A stretch of DNA of 63,870 nt, taken from assembly GCF_006152115.1 (NCBI RefSeq), contig NZ_VDFU01000024.1:1-63870 (forward strand). The letters run 5' to 3'. Numbering within the stretch: the stretch's first letter is position 1; each line of letters starts with the position of its first letter. Made by a program: the position numbers and the translations under genes. Positions 8,861 to 20,311 of this stretch are shown piece by piece. Source of the DNA: Rubellimicrobium rubrum. Lineage in GTDB: Bacteria > Pseudomonadota > Alphaproteobacteria > Rhodobacterales > Rhodobacteraceae. The notes below the pieces were generated by a model. It had not been told where the DNA came from. It saw only the letters and a program-made list of their open reading frames with translations, and searched no databases.

Positions 8861-9148
8861 TCAGGGGGCTGAAAGATAGTCAGCAGAGACATAGCCCGTG
8901 AACCGCGGCGCGGCGGACAGCGACACCCTGCACCAGAGTTGGCCCAACTCGGTCACACAGTCGCGGCGATCAACCGTCGTTCCGTCCGGCAGGCCCAGGA
9001 TGATGCTGTAGCCAAGCCCTGGGCCCGCCCGCAGCTTCACGAGCTCGTCCGGACCGGCTCCCTGGACCACCGCGCGGCCAGCGGGGCCGGCGCCGCAGCC
9101 GGCAAGGAATACGAGACCGAGAAGAAGCGGAAAGGCGTGCCGGCGCAT
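8861..9148 (-). CDS. SH3-domain lipoprotein
   Basis: 95 residues from the ATG at 9148, preceded by GAGG at 7 bases. The N-terminus MRRHAFPLLLGLVFLAGCGAG is a type II signal peptide with lipobox LAGC, so the mature protein should be lipid-anchored at Cys 19. The rest is one bacterial SH3 (SH3b) domain: VKLRAGPGLGYSIILGLPDG, then RRDCV and WCRVSLS, ending in GYVSADYLS, the usual final strand. Such proteins bind peptidoglycan or partner proteins in the envelope. The specific role is unknown. The sequence just upstream of its ribosome-binding site carries an IS3-type relic, so its promoter may have been altered by insertion. Confidence 0.8.
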   Translation of the reverse strand: MRRHAFPLLLGLVFLAGCGAGPAGRAVVQGAGPDELVKLRAGPGLGYSIILGLPDGTTVDRRDCVTELGQLWCRVSLSAAPRFTGYVSADYLSAP

Positions 9149-9199
9149 GATCTGACCTCGTTTCATGCCGGCGAGAGTAGCAGCCCTCCTGCGCCACTC

Positions 9200-9313
9200 A
9201 AGCCACCTCCCCTTTGCAAAGCCCCAGATTGGCCCCGGCCACCGTGCAACGTCATGACGGCCACCTGGCGCAGCTTGGGCAATCTCATCAGCACTGTAAC
9301 GGTTCTTCGGCAT
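9200..9313 (-). mobile_element. IS3-family OrfA N-terminal relic
   Basis: The minus strand reads MPKNRYSADEI in one frame and continues as LPKLRQVAVMTLHGGRGQS in the next. Together they resemble the start of an IS3-type OrfA (pattern MP-K-R-x-x-x-E-E-I-V-A-K-LRQVDVL-x-x-QGxS), with a frameshift after ADEI. Nothing further of the element is recognisable. Confidence 0.45.
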
Positions 9314-9676
9314 GGTTCCTCGATCAGTTCAACAGTCTTCCCTTGGCGTGCTATCTGCACCAGGGGCAAGGGTCGGGAGCGTCTCTGGAGGAGTAAGGAC
9401 ACTGCGGCTGTCGGGAATGCATGCAAGGTCGCTTGTTCCAGTTCGACGCCTGCCCAACTCAAGTAGATCGCTCGGACAAGGCCCGTTCGGCTGGTCCGCC
9501 ATGAAGTTCCCTGAGGATCCTCAACAGCCCCGACGTCCACCCTTGATCGCACCGAGCCGAAGGAGAATGCTGCTTGACCAGCCCTGAACGGGTCCACCAT
9601 CGTCCATAATGTCTTTGATCGGGTGCCCCGACCACTTCAGTCGCGCAGCCGTCGAGGCGAACCAGAACGGGGTTCC

Positions 9677-11284
9677 ATGCCTGAGTTCGAGACAGATCCG
9701 GACTGGCTACTGGACGCGACCACCGACGTCCTGCCAGTGATCGCGGCGCAGGTAGCGGCAGGCGAGCCTTACGCCTTGGCGACCATCATCGCGGCGGACG
9801 GTGGGCCTCGCCCAGTGGGCTCGCAGATGGTGATCACCAGCGACCGCTACTGGGGCTTCGTTTCGGGCGGTTGCGTCGAGGCCGACGTGGCGCAGCATGC
9901 CCGACATGTCCTCGCGACCGGGAAGCCACGGCGTATCGTCTATGGACATGGCAGCCCCTTCTTCGACATCCGGCTGCCCTGCGGCGGTCGCATCGAGCTA
10001 CTGGTGGAGCCTCTGGCACCGGATGATCCGGCAATGCTTACGCTTCTTTCTGGCGCAAGGGAGCGCCGGCCGATGCGCTATCTGAGCGATGGATCGACAC
10101 GGCGCGTGCAGGCCGCCGATCGGCCAGTCGCAGGCGATTGGCCGCTGCGCCGTCTTCATGAGCCGGGGCAGCGCCTGGTGGTGATCGGCAGTGATCCCTT
10201 TGCTCTGGCCATGGCGGCGGGGGGCCTGCATCAGGGGTGGGAGGTCACGCTTGTCCGGCCAAACGGTCCTCGGATGGCACCACCACTCCCGGTGCGCTAT
10301 CTGACCGATGCGCCGCACATCGCGATTGCCTCCCTGAGGCCGGACGCCTGGACCGCCATCGCGGTTGTCACCCACGATGCGGATCTGGATCAGGACGCGC
10401 TGCTCGCGGCCCTGGGATCTTCGGCTGGCTATATCGGAGTGCTAGGATCCCGCCGGCGCTTGGAAGGGCGGCGTATGCGCCTCCTGGAGGCGGGGCTGAC
10501 GCCGACGGATCTGATGCGGCTGCGGGCACCGATCGGACTTCCCATCGCAGCTCGCACGCCTCAAGAGATCGCTGTGGCAGTCGTGGCCGAGATCATCGAC
10601 CGCCGTCCCTGGGCTGGCTCCGGGCAGAGCGGTCCCGCCCGAGCGGACGATCGAGGCTGCCGAAGCGGAGCCAGAACGGGCTACCACGCACTTCTGCTAG
10701 CGGCCGGCGCGGGGTCGAGGTTCGGCGGACGCAAGCTGCTGGCCGACTGGTGCGGCGAGCCGCTGATCCGGACCAGTGCTCGTCTAGCCCTTTCGGCTCC
10801 GGTCGAGACCTGCTTTGTCGTGACCGGCAGCGACGCCGACCTTGTTGGCACGGCCCTCGCAGGCCTGGAGGGACCGCTGCAGATTGTTCATGCGCCGGAC
10901 TGGGCCCAAGGCCTTTCGGCGTCGCTTCGTTGCGGCTTGGCAGCATCGCCGGTCTCGAGCCGCGGCGTCGTCGTGTTCTTGGGCGACATGCCGCTCGTTC
11001 CGCCCGGCTCAGCGGCGACCCTGATCGACGCGCTTGAAAGCGGAGCGGCTGGTGCGGAGTTCCTGCGGGACGGAGCACCCGCTCACCCCGTAGCCTATTC
11101 ACGGACGCTCTTCGACGATCTGCGCGGACTGCGCGGCGATATGGGCGGGAGGCACATCCTCGCACGCCGATCGGATGTGGCGCGATTCGAGATCGATGAC
11201 CCCGGTGCATCATTCGACATCGACTGCCCGAAGGACCTCCAAGCGGGCGCCGAAGCCTTCCTTCGAGGGCAGGCCATTTCCTAG
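9677..11284 (+). CDS. XdhC family protein fused to MobA-like nucleotidyltransferase
   Basis: 535 residues. The N-terminal two thirds are XdhC: the first domain has LATIIAADGGPRPVGSQM and GFVSGGCVEADV, and the Rossmann-like domain has YIGVLGSRRR. From about residue 337 a second enzyme begins, LLLAAGAGSRFGGRKLL, a MobA/MocA-type NTP-transferase motif, with FLGDMPLVPP near 436. XdhC binds molybdenum cofactor and helps sulfurate and insert it into xanthine-dehydrogenase-type enzymes. The MobA-like half would form the cytosine dinucleotide cofactor. These are usually separate genes. A fusion is consistent with channelling to the molybdenum hydroxylase encoded at 12332-15075. The start at 9677 follows the first XdhC-like residues; an upstream codon at 9623 is less likely. 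Confidence 0.88.
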   Translation: MPEFETDPDWLLDATTDVLPVIAAQVAAGEPYALATIIAADGGPRPVGSQMVITSDRYWGFVSGGCVEADVAQHARHVLATGKPRRIVYGHGSPFFDIRLPCGGRIELLVEPLAPDDPAMLTLLSGARERRPMRYLSDGSTRRVQAADRPVAGDWPLRRLHEPGQRLVVIGSDPFALAMAAGGLHQGWEVTLVRPNGPRMAPPLPVRYLTDAPHIAIASLRPDAWTAIAVVTHDADLDQDALLAALGSSAGYIGVLGSRRRLEGRRMRLLEAGLTPTDLMRLRAPIGLPIAARTPQEIAVAVVAEIIDRRPWAGSGQSGPARADDRGCRSGARTGYHALLLAAGAGSRFGGRKLLADWCGEPLIRTSARLALSAPVETCFVVTGSDADLVGTALAGLEGPLQIVHAPDWAQGLSASLRCGLAASPVSSRGVVVFLGDMPLVPPGSAATLIDALESGAAGAEFLRDGAPAHPVAYSRTLFDDLRGLRGDMGGRHILARRSDVARFEIDDPGASFDIDCPKDLQAGAEAFLRGQAIS

Positions 11285-11891
11285 CAGGACCATCACGGGA
11301 CGACGAAACTAGGTACGGGACGTACTCAACAAGGCAGCCCGAATGGTAGTCCGGCGCCGCTGCCCATCAGCGGGCCGCTGCACAACGTCCTAATCTCATC
11401 AGTCCCATGAGACTCGCTTTTCCCGCGAGGCGGGATTGGAGCATGCGCCATCAGGACATGCGGCCGGAGTGGAGGCTCGGCTGCCTTCGCTTGGAGAAGC
11501 GTGTGCCGGCCGGCCACCCGCTCAGGGCCATACGGCCCCGATGGACGAGGCGCTTTCTGGCCTTAACGGGCGGTTCTATGAGATGTCCGCTCGGGTCCCC
11601 AACGCTCCTGAACTCGCCCGCAAGCGGCTCAGAGCCTTTGGAGTCGAGAATAGCCAGCGCCAGCCGTCGCGGTGACCCCTTCGGAGGCCTGCTAGACTGT
11701 TCTAGGACAATCCCTCAGATCGTTGTCAGCCCAAGAGCACTGCACTTGTCACTGTCCTGCGGAAGCACTTGGCTTTCCTCGACGCCATCGTCCGGCAATA
11801 TGCGCCGGGGGAGCCACTGAACGCATCGCCCCCGGCACAGCCTCTCTGCAGCGCGTGCGCTCCCGTCGGATCTCTCGCTCGGGCGGCAGCC
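11285..11891. other. Gene-free stretch with a transposase relic
   Basis: Apart from the IS1182-like fragment at 11450-11680, no coding sequence or RNA is recognised in these 607 bases. Confidence 0.4.
11450..11680 (+). mobile_element. IS1182/IS5-type transposase N-terminal relic
   Basis: One frame gives RLEKRVPAGHPLRAIRP and the next continues with PMDEALSGLNGRFYEMSA then PNAPELARKRLRA. This matches the conserved transposase opening (LE-x-RVPxDHPLRAIR, then VDEAL-x-x-L-x-x-RF), interrupted by a frameshift near 11540. No other part of the element remains. Confidence 0.6.
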
Positions 11892-12317
11892 CTAGTTGGC
11901 GAGCAGTTGGGCGATCAATCCGTGAAGCGCCTCGACACAAGCGGCCTCCTGACCTTCCTCGGCCATCTGCCGGGCCTCCTGCAGCTTGACGCGGGTTTCG
12001 ATCACGTTCCCGCCGGCATCGCCGGCGTCATCCGCTTCCTGAACGGCGAGAGCCTCGTCGCCCTCATTCTGCACCGGAATGACAGGCTCCTCGGTTCCCG
12101 GCCCTTCCTCGGCCGCGCCGGACTCCTCGATCGCCTGCGCCTCGCGCGCTCCGGCAACCCCCTGGCCACCGGAGGAGGTGGAGATCGCCTCCTCGGCAAC
12201 AAAGTCGAGCAGCTGCTCAAACTCATCAATCTGGCCGGCGCAGTCATGCGCAGCAGCCGGGCCAGCAAAAAGGGCGGCCATAGCCACGCCCATCAATGAA
12301 GTCTTCAAGTTCGTCAC
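11892..12317 (-). CDS. Secreted hypothetical protein, acidic
   Basis: 141 residues with a Sec signal peptide (MTNLKTSLMGVAMAALFAGP then AAAHDCAG, cleavage after AAA). The mature part has two cysteines, DCAG near the start and AACVEALHG near the end, flanking a long acidic low-complexity middle rich in Glu, Ala and Gly. The end pieces look helical. The layout (conserved Cys-containing ends, disordered middle) resembles the secreted protein at 21524-22048 but sequence similarity is weak. It lies directly downstream of the molybdenum hydroxylase large subunit on the same strand, only 14 bases away, so it may be the last gene of that operon. No function is assigned. Confidence 0.7.
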   Translation of the reverse strand: MTNLKTSLMGVAMAALFAGPAAAHDCAGQIDEFEQLLDFVAEEAISTSSGGQGVAGAREAQAIEESGAAEEGPGTEEPVIPVQNEGDEALAVQEADDAGDAGGNVIETRVKLQEARQMAEEGQEAACVEALHGLIAQLLAN

Positions 12318-12331
12318 AGTGAGGGCTCCCT

Positions 12332-14622
<2,291 letters not shown>

Positions 14623-14623
<1 letters not shown>

Positions 14624-15075
14624 CACTTGGCCTCCATCGCTTGCTTGATTGCTGCGCGGATGCGTGGGTATGTGCCGCAGCGGCACAGGTTTGCGCTCAT
14701 CACGGCGTCGATGTCCTCGTCGCTGAGGGACTCGGAGTTGTCCACGAGCGCCGCCGCCTGCATGATCTGCCCAGCTTGGCAGTAGCCGCATTGCACAACG
14801 TTGAGCTCTCGCCAGGCAACCTGGACCGGGTGATCTCCGGTCGGGGAGAGGCCTTCGATGGTGGTGATCTCCGCTCCTTCGAGGGTGCCCACCGGCGTGA
14901 TGCAAGCGAAGGATGGCTGGCCGTCGATGTGGACCGTGCAGGCACCGCAAGCGGCGATCCCGCAGCCGTATTTGGTGCCGGTAAAACCAAGCTCGTCGCG
15001 AAGGACCCACAGCAGCGGGGTGTCCTCGTCGCCGTCAAATCGCTGCTGCTCGCTGTTGACAACAAAGTTCACCAT
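14623..15075 (-). CDS. (2Fe-2S)-binding small subunit of molybdenum hydroxylase (IorA-like)
   Basis: 150 residues with both iron-sulfur clusters' ligands visible: the plant-ferredoxin-type set at Cys 38, 43, 46 and 58 ([17 protein letters not shown]), and the second set at Cys 96, 99, 131 and 133 (QCGYCQAGQ and LCRCGTY). It relays electrons out of the molybdenum centre of the large subunit. The start has an AAGGAAA site just upstream. It is the first gene of the two-gene hydroxylase operon, coupled to the large subunit by a one-base overlap. The XdhC-MobA-like gene at 9677-11284, on the other strand, is the probable maturation factor. Confidence 0.93.
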
Positions 15076-15517
15076 GATCGGCTTTCCTTAAACTGTCGCG
15101 AGGCTGATCGCTGCACCGCCCCGCCGCTTTGCTTTGATGCTGCGAAACTGGTTTGCGGCATTTCCTTCCAGTCTTTACGCGGCTTTCGCTCGCGCTCGAC
15201 GGATCATCTCATCAAACTTGCCGGGGCGGTCATCCGCATCTCACGGTAGACGAGAAGAAAGCAGTTCATCAACAACCAAATGGTGCTTGCCGAAATGGGT
15301 CCGGCCTCTTGCCTGGCTCGGCTAATGCAAGTTCACACATGTCACAGCGTCGGGATCGCTTGGGCGCCGCCTGCGGTTCCGCCGAGCGGAGCGGCCCAGC
15401 CCGACGGCCGGCGGGGCAGCTGGATGAAATAGACAAGACAGTGCTGTCCTCCCTGAATGGCCCCGCAGTTCTTCTCGATCCAGGGACATGGGACCGAGGT
15501 TACTCTGGCCCATGGCA

Positions 15518-16345
15518 CGTGCTGTCAGTCGGATGCGAAGTCGTGTGGGTTCCGGCAACTGCGCCGTTCGTCAGTTGGCCCAGCGCGCCCGCCATTCAAC
15601 GAGAGCGGCGGCACATGTATGCTTGCAGGCGACTCGGCATGCGAAGCTCCGCTCGGCCTGGAGGCGGTTCTACGCTGACCCGTGGACGGTAGCGGATGTC
15701 TGCAGACTCCGCACGCGCCGGAAACGAAGTGTGGTTCGCTCTCTTCGTCGGAACGGCTGGTGGTCGTCTTCGGCCCGGTTGTTCTCCCACTGCCCGGCGA
15801 CCTGCTTGCGCTTTGTCCCAACCTCCTTGAGGGCCGCTCCTTATGATTTGAGCACAACCGTCGCCTGCGCGTCAGCTCTGCTTCAGCCGCTTTCTAGGGG
15901 ACGTCAGTGCTGCAGGCCCTCGCTCTGCTTGGAGACATCAGGCCATAGTTCCTCGCCTTCGTGGTTCACCGCCTGCAGGAGGTGTGCTGCAAGCCATTGC
16001 TCTTCACGTACACCTCTTCGAGGTGCCATCGCCAGCGGCAAAGGCGCATTCCACTTACGCGCCACCCGAGGGTCTCTGCCGCGAACATCGGGCCAAAGCG
16101 CCGCCATCGAAACTGCGCCATCTCATGGCTCGCCTCCGTCCTACGACTGTGGAGAAGGTCCCCGAAAGTTCCAGATGAGAGCGGGAAGCGACCATCAATC
16201 GCCACCGCCGGACGGATCACCTAAGGCGACGTCATGACGTGGCAGAACGGACTGCTCTGGGTCATGCCGGCGAGGGTCGCCGGTCCCCTTCCCCCCAAGC
16301 CAAGGTCTTCCGAGACCGCCGACCCGAGTTCATGTGACAGAGCCC
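15518..16345 (-). mobile_element. IS6-family element, full length but decayed
   Basis: The minus strand runs from MTQSSPFCHVMTSP, an in-frame stop, VIRPAVAID, through RTEASHEMAQFRWRRFGPM and RWHLEEVYVKSNGLQH, to a C-terminal part with ETGRWENNRAE-like and VRSLQTSATVH-like segments in shifted frames. Degenerate inverted ends match the family: GTGCTGTCAGTCGGATGCG at 15519 and GGGCTCTGTCAC (read from 16345). The open frame is broken by at least one stop and several frameshifts, so it is inactive. Confidence 0.7.
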
Positions 16346-16371
16346 ACTGCACCCATGTTCTCCGCCGTCAC

Positions 16372-16650
16372 TCAGTCGAACAGCCGCTCCCCCCGCTCGT
16401 TGATCACTTGCCGGGCCTTCGCCAGCGACAGCGCGTGCGCCTCGTCCGGAGCGGCTACGGTGTCGGCGCGAACGAGATCGTGGACGCGAAGAACGCCAGC
16501 CACCTCCTTTTCGATGCGCGCGGCGATGCGGTACTGGCCGCCCTCGCGGATGGGGTTGGGCGTGATGCGGAAGCCCTTGTGCTCCTCGGAGAGAGCAGCG
16601 TCAGGCTCCTTGGCTTGCTTGCCTCCGAAGAAGCGGGACCAGAACGGCAT
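16372..16650 (-). CDS. HlyU family protein
   Basis: 92 residues, MPFWSRFFGGKQAKEP then EEHKGFRITPNPIREGGQYR, IAARIEKEV and ending in AKARQVINERGERLFD. This is the alphaproteobacterial HlyU-family pattern (short N-terminal FFGG segment, then a conserved KGFRI-x-P-x-P-x-x-EGGQYR core and a final GDRLFD-like tail). The Vibrio namesake is a transcriptional activator of haemolysin genes, but this short family lacks an obvious winged helix and its function in alphaproteobacteria is not established. An AGAGGA ribosome-binding site precedes the start. It stands between an IS6 relic and the catalase gene; an RTX gene lies 6.5 kb away but no link is shown. Confidence 0.8.
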   Translation of the reverse strand: MPFWSRFFGGKQAKEPDAALSEEHKGFRITPNPIREGGQYRIAARIEKEVAGVLRVHDLVRADTVAAPDEAHALSLAKARQVINERGERLFD

Positions 16651-17123
16651 GGCGGGACGTCCTCTAAGATTCGAAAGCGGGGGTGAGGGTGGCCCTCACA
16701 GGAGCAGGGGTAGCGGCGATGGAAGCCGATCGGCAAGCGGCGCGTTTGCAATGATCCGCCCCGCCAGCGCGTCGCAGAAGTGTAAGGGTGAGTGAAACGC
16801 ACCATGCCTCGGCACGCCCGTACGTCTCACGAGGGGCATCCAAATTTAAGCCGTCTATTCGTGGCGGAACTGCTGGGGCTGGTCCGGCAGTGGCAAGATG
16901 GGCTAGGCTCGCTCATGCCGAGCAGCGCAGCGGCCCCCCCGCCCGGCTCAAGCCAAATCGCCCTGACAGCACCCAGGGGACAACGCCCCGCCTCGTCGTA
17001 TTCGGATCGCCCTGCTGCAGACACGGAGCATATCAGAGGCGTCCGCCGCTTCGGTCAAAGATCAGCGGATGGACGGCCCCACGAGGAATGCCTCTGAGGC
17101 CGCCATTCAGCGTCTTGCCTAGG
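16651..17123. other. Gene-free stretch
   Basis: These 473 bases lie between the HlyU-family gene and the 3' end of the catalase gene. A TGACAGCACC motif near 16970 resembles the terminal repeat core of the local IS6 relics, but no transposase sequence is recognised beside it. Confidence 0.3.
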
Positions 17124-18617
17124 CTACTCGGCCGCTTGGCTGCTTGCCGACCGGCCCAGCCCCTCGGCCACGCGGCGTCCGTAATCTGGATCGGCCAACG
17201 TGAAGTGCCGGATCATTCGCTCCTGGATGGCGGGCACGCACTCGCTGAGCGCCCCCACGAGGTTCGAGATCAACTCCTCGCGCTCCCCGTCCGAGAAGGT
17301 CCGGTAGCGCTCGCCCGCCTGGGCGAAGTCGTTGGTGCGCTCGATCTGCTGCCGGCCAACTTCGCCCTGCCAGAAGGTGCGCGGCCCCGGCCCGACCCGC
17401 TCCTGCTCGCGGAGGCCATCAAAGTTCGACGGCTCATAGTTCACGTGCGGGTTTGCACCCTGCTCCGCTCCGTCCACATGATAGCTCATCTGCCCGCCGC
17501 GCTGGTTGGTGGCGTAGGGGCACTTGGGCGCGTTGATCGGCAACTGGAGGTAGTTCGGCCCCACGCGATAACGCTGGGTGTCGGAATAGGCAAAGGTTCG
17601 GCCCTGGAGGAGCTTGTCCTCCGAGAAGTCGATCCCGTCCACCAGCACGCCTGTCCCGAACGCCACCTGTTCCACCTCGTTGTGGTAATCAGCCGGGTTC
17701 CGGTTGAGCTGGATATGCCCGACGTGCCGCATCGGGAACTGGTCCTCAGGCCAGAGCTTGGTCACGTCCAGCGGATCCCAGTCGAGTTCGGGGTGCTCGT
17801 GATCCTCCATGATCTGGATGAACATGTCCCACTCGGGGAAGTCGCCGCGCGCGATGGTGTCGTAGAGGTCGCCCGTTGCGTGGTTGAAGTCCTTGGCCTG
17901 GATCGCCTCGGCCTCGCTCTGCAGAAGGTTCCGAATGCCTTGGCGCGGCTGGAAGTGGAACTTGCAAAGGACGGTTTTGCCTTCGCCATTCACCAGCTTG
18001 TAGGTGTTCACGCCCGAGCCCTGCATCTCGCGGTAAGTGGCCGGAATGCCCCAAGGCGAGAACAGGTGGGTCACCATGTGGGTGGCCTCGGGGCTCATCG
18101 ATACGAAGTCGAAGAAGCGGTTGTTCATTTGGCGGTTATGAATCGGGTCCGGCTTGAAGGCATGGACCATGTCCGGGAACTTCAGCGGGTCCCGGATGAA
18201 GAATACCTTGAGGTTGTTCCCCACAAGGTCCCAGTTGCCTGTCTCGGTGTAGAACTTGATGGCGAAGCCGCGCGGGTCGCGCAGCGTCTCGGGTGAGTGC
18301 CCGCCATGGATCACGGTTGAGAAGCGCAGAAAGATCGGGGTCTCCGTCCCTGCGCGAAATACCTTGGCCCGCGAGTACTTCTCGATGGGTTCGTCGCCGA
18401 GCTTGCCCGTGGGCACGAAGATCCCGTGCGCCGCGGCCCCGCGCGCGTGGACCACCCGCTCGGGGATGCGCTCGCGGTCGAAATGGGTGATCTTTTCCAG
18501 GAAGTGGTAGTCCTCAAGAACCAAGGGCCCGCGCGATCCGATGCTGCGCGTGTTCTGGTTGTCATAGACCGGGTGGCCCTGGCGGGTGGTCAGCCCAACC
18601 TTCTTGTCCTCAGCCAT
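17124..18617 (-). CDS. katA: Monofunctional haem catalase (small subunit, clade 3)
   Basis: 497 residues, typical of clade 3 catalases that bind haem b and NADPH. Seen in order: [21 protein letters not shown] with the distal His (about 57), the [17 protein letters not shown] region with the distal Asn near 130, and [12 protein letters not shown] with the proximal haem-ligand Tyr. It disproportionates hydrogen peroxide in the cytoplasm. The start has a consensus AAGGAG site. No oxidative-stress regulator gene adjoins it. Several flavin and molybdenum oxidases in the window could be peroxide sources, but that is only circumstantial. Confidence 0.96.
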   Translation of the reverse strand: MAEDKKVGLTTRQGHPVYDNQNTRSIGSRGPLVLEDYHFLEKITHFDRERIPERVVHARGAAAHGIFVPTGKLGDEPIEKYSRAKVFRAGTETPIFLRFSTVIHGGHSPETLRDPRGFAIKFYTETGNWDLVGNNLKVFFIRDPLKFPDMVHAFKPDPIHNRQMNNRFFDFVSMSPEATHMVTHLFSPWGIPATYREMQGSGVNTYKLVNGEGKTVLCKFHFQPRQGIRNLLQSEAEAIQAKDFNHATGDLYDTIARGDFPEWDMFIQIMEDHEHPELDWDPLDVTKLWPEDQFPMRHVGHIQLNRNPADYHNEVEQVAFGTGVLVDGIDFSEDKLLQGRTFAYSDTQRYRVGPNYLQLPINAPKCPYATNQRGGQMSYHVDGAEQGANPHVNYEPSNFDGLREQERVGPGPRTFWQGEVGRQQIERTNDFAQAGERYRTFSDGEREELISNLVGALSECVPAIQERMIRHFTLADPDYGRRVAEGLGRSASSQAAE

Positions 18618-18739
18618 GGGGAGGCTCCTTTCGCAGTGGGCGCCGACGCGCGGCGGACAGGTTGGGCTAGGAGGTTAGCGGCGACTCGGCCGCCCTCAAG
18701 GGCCGGCCGGTAGCTCGGACCTTCGATCCAAACGAGGAC

Positions 18740-19212
18740 AGCGCGTTGAAAGAGAGCGTCCGAGAGGCTCTGATGACGTCCAGCTCTTTGAGAAACTTCA
18801 GGCTGCCGTCTTGTCCCTTCGCTTTGTCGCATAAGCCTCGGGCACGTCGCCCTTGTGGTCCACGGCGCGAGAGGCTGTGCTGGACCCCGTTGAACTTCAC
18901 GAACACCTCGCCGAGGTGCCAGCGCCAGCGCGAGGATCTCATATGGCCCACCCTTTTTCGGATTTCGGCTGCGAAGACTGGTCCGAACCGAAGCCACCTG
19001 AACCGGACCGTCTCGTGGCTGCCTTCGCTCCCGCGCTCGTGGCGGAGGACCTCCACGTTGCTGACGGACAAGGAAAACAGCACGCAGGGCGTCACCGCGA
19101 GGCGGATTACCTCAGGTGACGTCGTGGAACACCGGAACGGGCTGCGCTTGATCATCGCCCGACGCTCACTCGCTCCCGCGCCCGCTTCGACCGGGGTTCC
19201 CCTGACAGCGCC
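18740..19212 (-). mobile_element. IS6-family relic, 3' truncated
   Basis: The minus strand reads MIKRSPFRCSTTSPEVIRLA, NVEVLRHERGSEGSHETVRF, RWHLGEVFVKFNGVQHSLS and ends near GSLKFLKELD. It therefore keeps roughly the first 60 percent of the transposase. The left terminal repeat is visible (GGGCGCTGTCAGGGG read from 19212). The C-terminal third and right end are missing. Confidence 0.75.
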
Positions 19213-19326
19213 CATTCAAGAGTTCCGGCTGTCCGGACATGGCAAGGCGAGCGCGACAAGCCTAACTGCGTCAGGAAGCGCCGGACACAGGATGAACCGG
19301 CTGCGCTTCGAGGAGAAAGAACGATC

Positions 19327-20106
19327 ATGCAGCAGTCCACCATCAGGATTCCCGAGCTCACCGACAAGGTCGTGCTCATCACCGGTGCTTCCACGGGCAT
19401 CGGCGCAGCCCTCGCCATGGCCTTCGCGGCGCAGGGCTCGAAAGTCGGGCTGCATTACAACTCTAGCGCTGACGCGGCCAAGGCGCTGGCGGCCCGGATC
19501 GAGGAAAGCGGCGGCAGCGTAGCGCTGGTACGGGCCGATGTTTCGCGGTCCGATGCGGTGCGGAGCGCCGTCGAGGAGATTGCGAGCCGGTTTGGTCGGA
19601 TCGACGGGCTGATCAACAACGCTGGCGGCATGGTCAAGCGCATTCCGTACGAAGACGCGACGGATGAGGACTACGACGCGATCATGGACCTCAACGCCCG
19701 GTCCGTGCTGGTGGCTTCCAAGGCCGTGCTGCCGCACATGAAAGAGCGTGGCGGGTTCATCATCAACACCAGCTCGATTGCTGCACGAAACGGCGCCGGT
19801 GGTGGCGCTGGGCTGTATGGCTCGTCCAAGGCCTTCGTCTCGAACGTGACCCGCGGCATGGCCAAGGAGTTCATCCGCTATGGCATTCGGGTCAACGCTG
19901 TAGCGCCCGGCGTCATCACCACGCCATTCCACGAGCGGTATTCCACGCAGGCGCAGCTTGATGCGATGCTGGCGACCGTTCCGCAGGGCAGGCTCGGTGA
20001 GGCAGAGGACTGCGTGGGCGCCTACTTATTCCTCGCGTCCGAGTCGCTCTCTGGCTACGTGATCGGGCAGACGATCGAAGTGAACGGAGGCCAGCTCATG
20101 CCATAG
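19327..20106 (+). CDS. SDR family oxidoreductase
   Basis: 259 residues of a classical short-chain dehydrogenase: cofactor motif TGASTGIG near residue 19, NNAGG near 98, catalytic Ser in INTSSIAA, and the YGSSK motif near 160 with the Tyr and Lys. The C-terminal GQTIEVNGGQLMP is the usual ending of glucose-1-dehydrogenase or 3-oxoacyl-reductase-like members. Absence of an acidic residue after the second strand (GLHYNSS) suggests NADPH preference. A GAGGAG site precedes the start. It may form a transcription unit with the alpha/beta hydrolase that follows on the same strand 205 bases later. The substrate is unknown. Confidence 0.88.
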   Translation: MQQSTIRIPELTDKVVLITGASTGIGAALAMAFAAQGSKVGLHYNSSADAAKALAARIEESGGSVALVRADVSRSDAVRSAVEEIASRFGRIDGLINNAGGMVKRIPYEDATDEDYDAIMDLNARSVLVASKAVLPHMKERGGFIINTSSIAARNGAGGGAGLYGSSKAFVSNVTRGMAKEFIRYGIRVNAVAPGVITTPFHERYSTQAQLDAMLATVPQGRLGEAEDCVGAYLFLASESLSGYVIGQTIEVNGGQLMP

Positions 20107-20311
20107 GGCCTCTCGAATGCCCGGCAGCAAGCTCCGTGGCGTGGCGTTGTCAACGATCCTTCCGCGCTGGGGATGCCTTGCGTCTTTGCTGGTCCCTGCC
20201 CGGCTTGGGCTCCATCTCTCCGACAGTGGCCTGCCACTGCATTGCGTCCTAGCAGACCCGCGGTGCAGCACTAGATGGCGCTGCTCGCGCCCGAGAGGTG
20301 AACGGAGCCGA

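Noticed and set aside
9163-9600. 145-codon minus-strand frame
   Set aside because: It has no coherent domain and overlaps the IS3 relic in a second frame; it reflects the decayed transposase rather than a gene.
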